The notes below the pieces were generated by a model. The model saw only the letters and a list, made by a program, of their open reading frames with translations. It had not been told where the DNA came from and did not search any database. 64,000 nt of DNA from Acanthosoma haemorrhoidale (taxonomy: Eukaryota > Arthropoda > Insecta > Hemiptera > Acanthosomatidae): positions 107,572,509 through 107,636,508 of the forward strand of contig OV884015.1 of the NCBI GenBank assembly GCA_930367205.1, written 5' to 3'. Shown piece after piece: positions 59,852 to 64,000 of the stretch (within the stretch, counting starts at the first letter, position 1; every line of letters begins with the position of its first letter). Both the position numbers and the translations under genes were made by a program.

Positions 59852-60696
59852 ACATATGTAGCAACCTTTAACTAACGATAAATCACCCTATACTCTATTG
59901 TAAATTATAGTATAGTATTTAAACAAATGTAAATAACAGTACCAAACGATAAATCATTGTAAATGTTGTAAACAATAAAGACGCAGCTGCAACCAATTAG
60001 TTATAGGGGCTGGGAACCCGCTACCCAGGACAGGTAGTAAAGCGACCCAGACCAAGCCTACGGCTGCCAAGAACAAAGGGCCACCACATACTGAGCTGGC
60101 ATTGGGTAGAATAAAACCTCATATGATTGGATACTAACGAAGCCAGCTGGGTATATACGGACCCGGGGTTTGGGCCTGTAAATCATTCTCCCGGCGACTC
60201 TAACTGATGACTTGCGGCTGCACTGATGTTCAATACTTTGCCTTCTCATTTATGAAAGCCTCTTGACCTCTCTTCCTAACCTCGCTATGTTTTAGTCCGG
60301 CCTCGTCAGACCCCACACTCTCCTAGTGGGATTATCTGCCTTCGCCCCGTTAAAACTAGCAGCTCCTTGGGAGAGACCTCGCCCTCGCGGACAACGGTTG
60401 CCGTGGCCCTACAAATTTGCCAAGTAGCATCTCCCTCGGCAATCCATTATGCCACTCTCCGGTTCACACTCGCCTTTGGGATCCGGACGGAGTGAGAATT
60501 CGTGGAGACCATTCCAAGACCACACAAACTACCTGTACCTGAAAATAGTGTATTGTCGGAGCACATGCCTATCAAGTATGGAGTCAGACAGTAAGACCGT
60601 CATGAAACGATTCTCCAGGTGATATCCTGATCAACCCTCACTTCGCCACCGGGGCTAGGGTAACTAGGCACCTCCTCGTGACGACCCGACAACATA
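59852..60696 (+). mobile_element. Solo LTR, 835 bp, target duplication ACATA
   Basis: The LTR 59857-60691 begins TGTAGCAACC and ends GACCCGACA. It is flanked by ACATA at 59852-59856 and 60692-60696. It aligns along its length with the 871-bp member at 52925 and has the same orientation. Confidence 0.95.
60152..60188 (+). promoter_or_regulatory. LTR core promoter: TATA box and TCATTC initiator
   Basis: TATATA at 60152-60157 and TCATTC at 60183-60188. Both are conserved in the member at 53237, while the sequence between them has diverged. Confidence 0.6.
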
Positions 60697-61377
60697 CTAT
60701 CACCTATCACAATCTTGCCTGATATTTAATAGAATACTTAAAAATGAAAGATTTCTCGATTTATCAGATATTAAATGCTGAATAATTATTCAGGACTCCT
60801 GCATAAACTCAAACGAGGGAAGAACTTTATGGGAAAACTCAACTGTATCCTCTATTCGCTTGTCAATATTTGGACATCATCATGCCTTTGATAGGCTAAG
60901 AGTTTTTAGTCCTAACTTTTGACATAAGGGATTTGGACACGATACCCTATTGTCATTCAATCATATTTTTTCGAATGTGTTTCATTCATTCTTAATGCGA
61001 ATAAAAGTATAGTCCGTATGGCCATCCGATCTTAAGTTATGCTATTACTTTACACGAAACCGAAAATTTCTTTGTTACTGACACTACCCCCCCCCCCATA
61101 GCTGGAGGTCAAAACCAAAGGTACTTACCGTATTAAATATATATATATATTATAAATATTAAATTTCTTCAAAAGTCAAAGTCAGTGAATTGTTACTTTA
61201 TATATATACACAATATTTGAAGCAGTCTACGTTTATTTCATCGCTACTAGTTATTCAATTATAAGTTATTAATAATCTCTACATTACCTACACCCTCTGC
61301 CGCAAGTCTTGTCCACTAGTTTCTTTGAATTCCATTTCTCTCCTATCCTAGTTAGTGCGGTACTCCATTTCGACAAA
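60697..61377. other. No recognised gene
   Basis: AT-rich sequence with a C-run at 61088 and AT microsatellites at 61137-61150 and 61200. Confidence 0.45.
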
Positions 61378-62175
61378 CGACTGACCTGGAACCCACATAC
61401 GAGGTTAAAAATACAAGAACTAAATAGACGCTTTGAAAAACTGTACAGACTACTTCAAAGGACATCCCATCTCTCAATAGAAAAGAAATTATTAATTTTC
61501 AAAGTTACACTCAGGCCAATCTGGACATACGGAATAGAGCTATGGGGGACAGCAAAAAAAGTCGAACATCAAGCGTATCCAATCCTTTCAATCAAACGTC
61601 CTGAGAACAATAGTAAATACCCCTTATTATGTCAGGAACAAAACACTTCATAATGATCTTAACATACCTTACATTCTCGAACTCATCCCTTCCAACTTCG
61701 TAACATTGCATAGTGACCTATCCAACCACCCTATTCCCCTAGCACAGCCATTGCACTGCACCACTCATCCCTATAATCCTCCTTGGAGACTAAAACGGCA
61801 GTGGCCCCGTGACCTACTATAAATACGAACAGTGGGAGTCCTGGCAATGACCAGTTTCTCCAATCATGTCCTGAGCGTATGTGGCTCTCGCGCTGTTTGT
61901 CAGCCTCCGCTGGCTCATATCCGGTGACGCAGCTGACGGAGGATCGTATCCGGTGACGCGGCTGACGGAGGATCGTATCCGGTGACGCGGCTGACGGAGG
62001 ATCATGGTGGACTTCCTAAGACTCCGCCTCCTCTTTCGCAAGCCAGGGAGGTGACAACCAAGTGGAATTGGGAGGCTTCCGGGCTGTTTGTAAATACTGT
62101 ATGAATGAGATCATTTATCACAATTACTTATTGCCCAATAAGACAGATTGTAATTTTATCGTAATAAAGCTGTTT
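61378..62175 (+). pseudogene. Jockey-clade RT C-terminus, copy 2, with 3'UTR
   Basis: Close relative of the fragment at 49017. It reads LTWNPHTRLKIQELNRRFEK and RPIWTYGIELWGTAKK. One extra A in an A-run at 61553-61559 shifts the frame. The original frame then continues through LHNDLN and ends at RPRDLL with TAA at 61820-61822. The 3'UTR differs from copy 1 by a block of three 29-bp repeats and ends after AATAAAGC near 62163. Confidence 0.88.
61921..62007 (+). repeat. 29-bp tandem repeat, 3 units, in the 3'UTR
   Basis: Three units start CCGGTGACGCAGCTGACGG or CCGGTGACGCGGCTGACGG at 61921, 61950 and 61979. They are GC-rich and absent from the sister copy at 49.5 kb. Confidence 0.95.
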
Positions 62176-62384
62176 TAAAATAATTATCTCTAATCTTAGG
62201 CATATGAGGTAAGTTATCAAGACCGTGACCCTGCTGCTTTTTACACTACTGCTTACAATTCTGTTATTCTTCGTCCAATGACAAGGCATACGGAGGAAGA
62301 AGGCTTCTGTTTGAAAGTACAGCCTCCCCTCCCCCTTCGGACTGTGGTATATTCCCTTAAAATAACACAACCTCGTGCCCTTAG
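62176..62384 (+). other. Intron sequence before the beat exon
   Basis: Ends in a C/T-rich tract (CTCCCCTCCCCCTTC at about 62326) and CCCTTAG at 62384, a good 3' splice site. Nothing else is recognised. Confidence 0.6.
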
Positions 62385-62590
62385 GTCTGTCCTGCCTGGG
62401 AGAGGTGGAGCTGCGGTCGGCGACGGCGGTGCGGGCCGGAGACCTGCTCCAGCTCGACTGCCGCTACGACCTCGAAGGTGCCCCGCTGTACTCGGTCAAG
62501 TTCTACCAAGGCGATGAGGAGTTCTACCGCTTCGTGCCCAAGGAGAGTCCACCGACCAGGGTCTTCCCCAGGCCCAATCTACAAGTAGAT
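62385..62590 (+). CDS. beat: beat family (beaten path) Ig-domain exon
   Basis: A 206-bp exon lies between CCCTTAG (acceptor) and GTAAGT (donor at 62591). Two bases finish a split codon, then 68 codons follow, ending in phase 0. The peptide has LSCLGEVELRSATAV, the first Ig Cys in LLQLDCRYDLEGAPLYSV, KFYQGDEEFYRFVPKE and RVFPRPNLQVD. The order Cys-YDLEG-LYSVK-Y-EFYR-P-FP and exon end at V-D are diagnostic of the arthropod beat family, cell-surface or secreted Ig proteins that modulate axon adhesion and guidance and bind Side-type receptors. Phe replaces the usual Trp of the C strand. The codons are strikingly GC-rich against the AT-rich flanks. Neighbouring exons are not found in the window; the member most resembles the beat-I group. 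Confidence 0.9.
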
Positions 62591-63269
62591 GTAAGTAGCT
62601 TAAATCTATCTTGATCATCTCATGGTTAGCAGGTAGAATGTTCTTGTTAGTTGCTTATTTCATTGAAATAAACCATGTACTTTAACACTCATCTTTTAAT
62701 AAGAGTGGAGAAGAAAAAACGTTGACTTTAATGACAAAATTGTTGAATGCTTAATTTTCTGAGAGCTAAATTTGCATGGTTTTAATATATGTAGTTTAAC
62801 ACCTAAGTGGTTGATACCACAATGAAGAGAATATGAATAAAGTAGGTAAGTTATTATGAAGTGTCATTGCTCCTGAATAAATAATTTGAATAATCCGAAA
62901 TTTTCCAAAATATTACAAGTGCCTGAAGCATAGTCACCATACTTTATTACTCATTCCCCGCAGGGGATGCCATTAAATACTCTATCCGTATATGTGGATC
63001 CTCGCCGATGTTTTAAAATCTGCTGTATGTTCTTCAAACATTAAATTACCTATCAATTAGTTGTTTTTATCAACTTCTGTATTGATCCTGTCTGGAAAAG
63101 ACTTCCGTTAAGAACAACGAAAGAAGCAGCAGCCCCCTGACTTCGATGATTTAGGATTGTACTCAGCCACAACTCTTTTAATTGGCATTTTCAGTCAAAA
63201 TTTTCACTTTGCAGGCTACATCGAACAGCTTCAAGTGTTAAATTCGAGACTGGCAAAGGAAATAATTTT
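62591..63269 (+). other. Intron sequence after the beat exon
   Basis: Starts with the donor GTAAGTAG. The sequence is AT-rich and no further exon is seen before the LTR. Confidence 0.6.
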
Positions 63270-64000
63270 TGTCGGGTTATCAGATGCGAGAATCCCCATG
63301 TGGGGAGAGGACGCCCACCGCGGGCTAGGGTCACTACAACCTCTAGCCGCCTAGAAAGAGATATTATGAGGTGGGCCTGTGGTATTTCACCCCTGCTGGC
63401 GGCCTAGTCGGTGGGCAGCTTAATTCGCTTTGATCTGACTCCAAAAGATCTTATAAGAACGGCCCCGACAGTGCACTACGTTCAGGAGAAGAGGAACAAG
63501 GTAGGTTTATAGGTAGTTTATGTGGTCTTGGAATGACCACGAATTCACAATCGGTATCTAAGGGTAGGCGAAAACCGTCCGAATCCCAAAGGCGAGTGTG
63601 GACCGGAGAGAGGCAGACTGGATTACCGAGGGAGATGCTACTAGGTAAAGTTTGTAAGGCTACGGCAACTGTCGCCCGCGAAGGAGAGGTCAACCCCTTC
63701 CAAGGAGGTGCTAGTTTTAGCGAGACGAAGGCAGAGAATCCCACTAGGAAGATGTGGGGTCTGACAACGCCGGACTAAAACATAACGAGGTTTAGGAGAG
63801 AGAGATGCAGAGGTAGTTGAATAAGAAGGCCATGATTTGAGTAGAGCAGCAAGCGCCAGTGCCGAGAGAGAGAGAGAGAGCAACTGACCCAAGACGGCCC
63901 AGTTATATAGGTTATATAGGTAGTTATATAGACCAGCCACGGTGGGGGGGGGGTTCTCCTACTTGTGGCTGCCCCGCCTAGCTTTCCTCTCTCTCTCTGT
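63270..64000 (-). mobile_element. LTR of the TGTAGC family, reverse, cut by window edge
   Basis: Begins TGTCGGGTTATC at 63270, the reverse complement of the LTR end. It continues with blocks shared with the members at 52.9 and 59.9 kb in reverse order: CCCCGACAGTGCACTA, GGTCTTGGAATGACCACGA, GAATCCCAAAGGCGAGTGTG and CAGAGAATCCCACTAGGA. The part after 63850 is diverged, with (GA)n and a G-run. It lies in the intron after the beat exon, in antisense orientation. Whether it is solo or a full element cannot be seen. Confidence 0.85.

Noticed and set aside
63533..63778. 81-codon ORF near the right edge
   Set aside because: It lies inside an LTR whose other copies do not keep the frame.

Overview
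This is a gene-poor, AT-rich, transposon-laden stretch of a eukaryotic nuclear genome, most likely an insect. The evidence for an arthropod is a single well-preserved exon of the arthropod beaten path (beat) immunoglobulin family, Jockey-, R1- and R2-type non-LTR retrotransposon relics, and a nuclear copy of mitochondrial nad5 that reads best with the invertebrate mitochondrial code (ATA as Met). The contrast of a GC-rich exon in AT-rich surroundings would suit a hemipteroid insect, but I cannot name a species.

Layout. 1-3788: array of a 215-bp satellite (about 17.6 units) running off the left edge, with dimeric and trimeric higher-order structure; its last unit runs into unique sequence, and a diverged dispersed copy of the same parent sequence lies at 6839-7088. 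4-25 kb: mostly AT-rich sequence without recognisable genes, holding a 36-bp minisatellite (17.4 kb), a nad5 NUMT (20 kb) and nested 220-240-bp tandem repeats (21.9-23.4 kb). 25.9-27.2 kb: R1-like gag-only element. 28.0 kb: 19-bp minisatellite. 29.5-30.3 kb: C-terminal half of a non-LTR reverse transcriptase. 32.5-33.2 kb: solo LTR. 36.4-37.6 kb: 5' part of a Jockey-like element. 39.2 kb: 32-bp minisatellite. 42.0-46.1 kb: a degenerate gag fragment, then a nearly full-length but internally deleted Jockey-like element (gag with PRE_C2HC region and CCHC knuckles, APE endonuclease, RT core deleted, 3'UTR, poly-A). 47.4-48.3 kb: C-terminus of an R2-like element with a restriction-like endonuclease. 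49.0 and 61.4 kb: two C-terminal fragments of a second Jockey-like family. 51.5-52.6 and 57.1-59.2 kb: two long inverted-repeat pairs. 52.9, 59.9 and 63.3 kb: more LTRs of the family seen at 32.5 kb. 62.4 kb: the beat exon, whose following intron carries an LTR in reverse orientation at the right edge.

How the parts work together. Nothing here forms an operon or pathway. The only confident host coding sequence is the beat exon (predicted secreted or membrane-associated axon-guidance protein of the Ig superfamily); the rest of the window is probably its upstream intron and/or intergenic repeat territory. Mobile elements account for most recognisable coding similarity, and every one is broken. 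Features worth following up are the satellite whose unit boundaries coincide with splice-like sequences and with homology breakpoints of the dispersed copy, a small ORF with a convincing signal peptide at 46.6 kb, two orphan open stretches behind good 3' splice sites (6.5 and 55.0 kb), and the two long inverted repeats.
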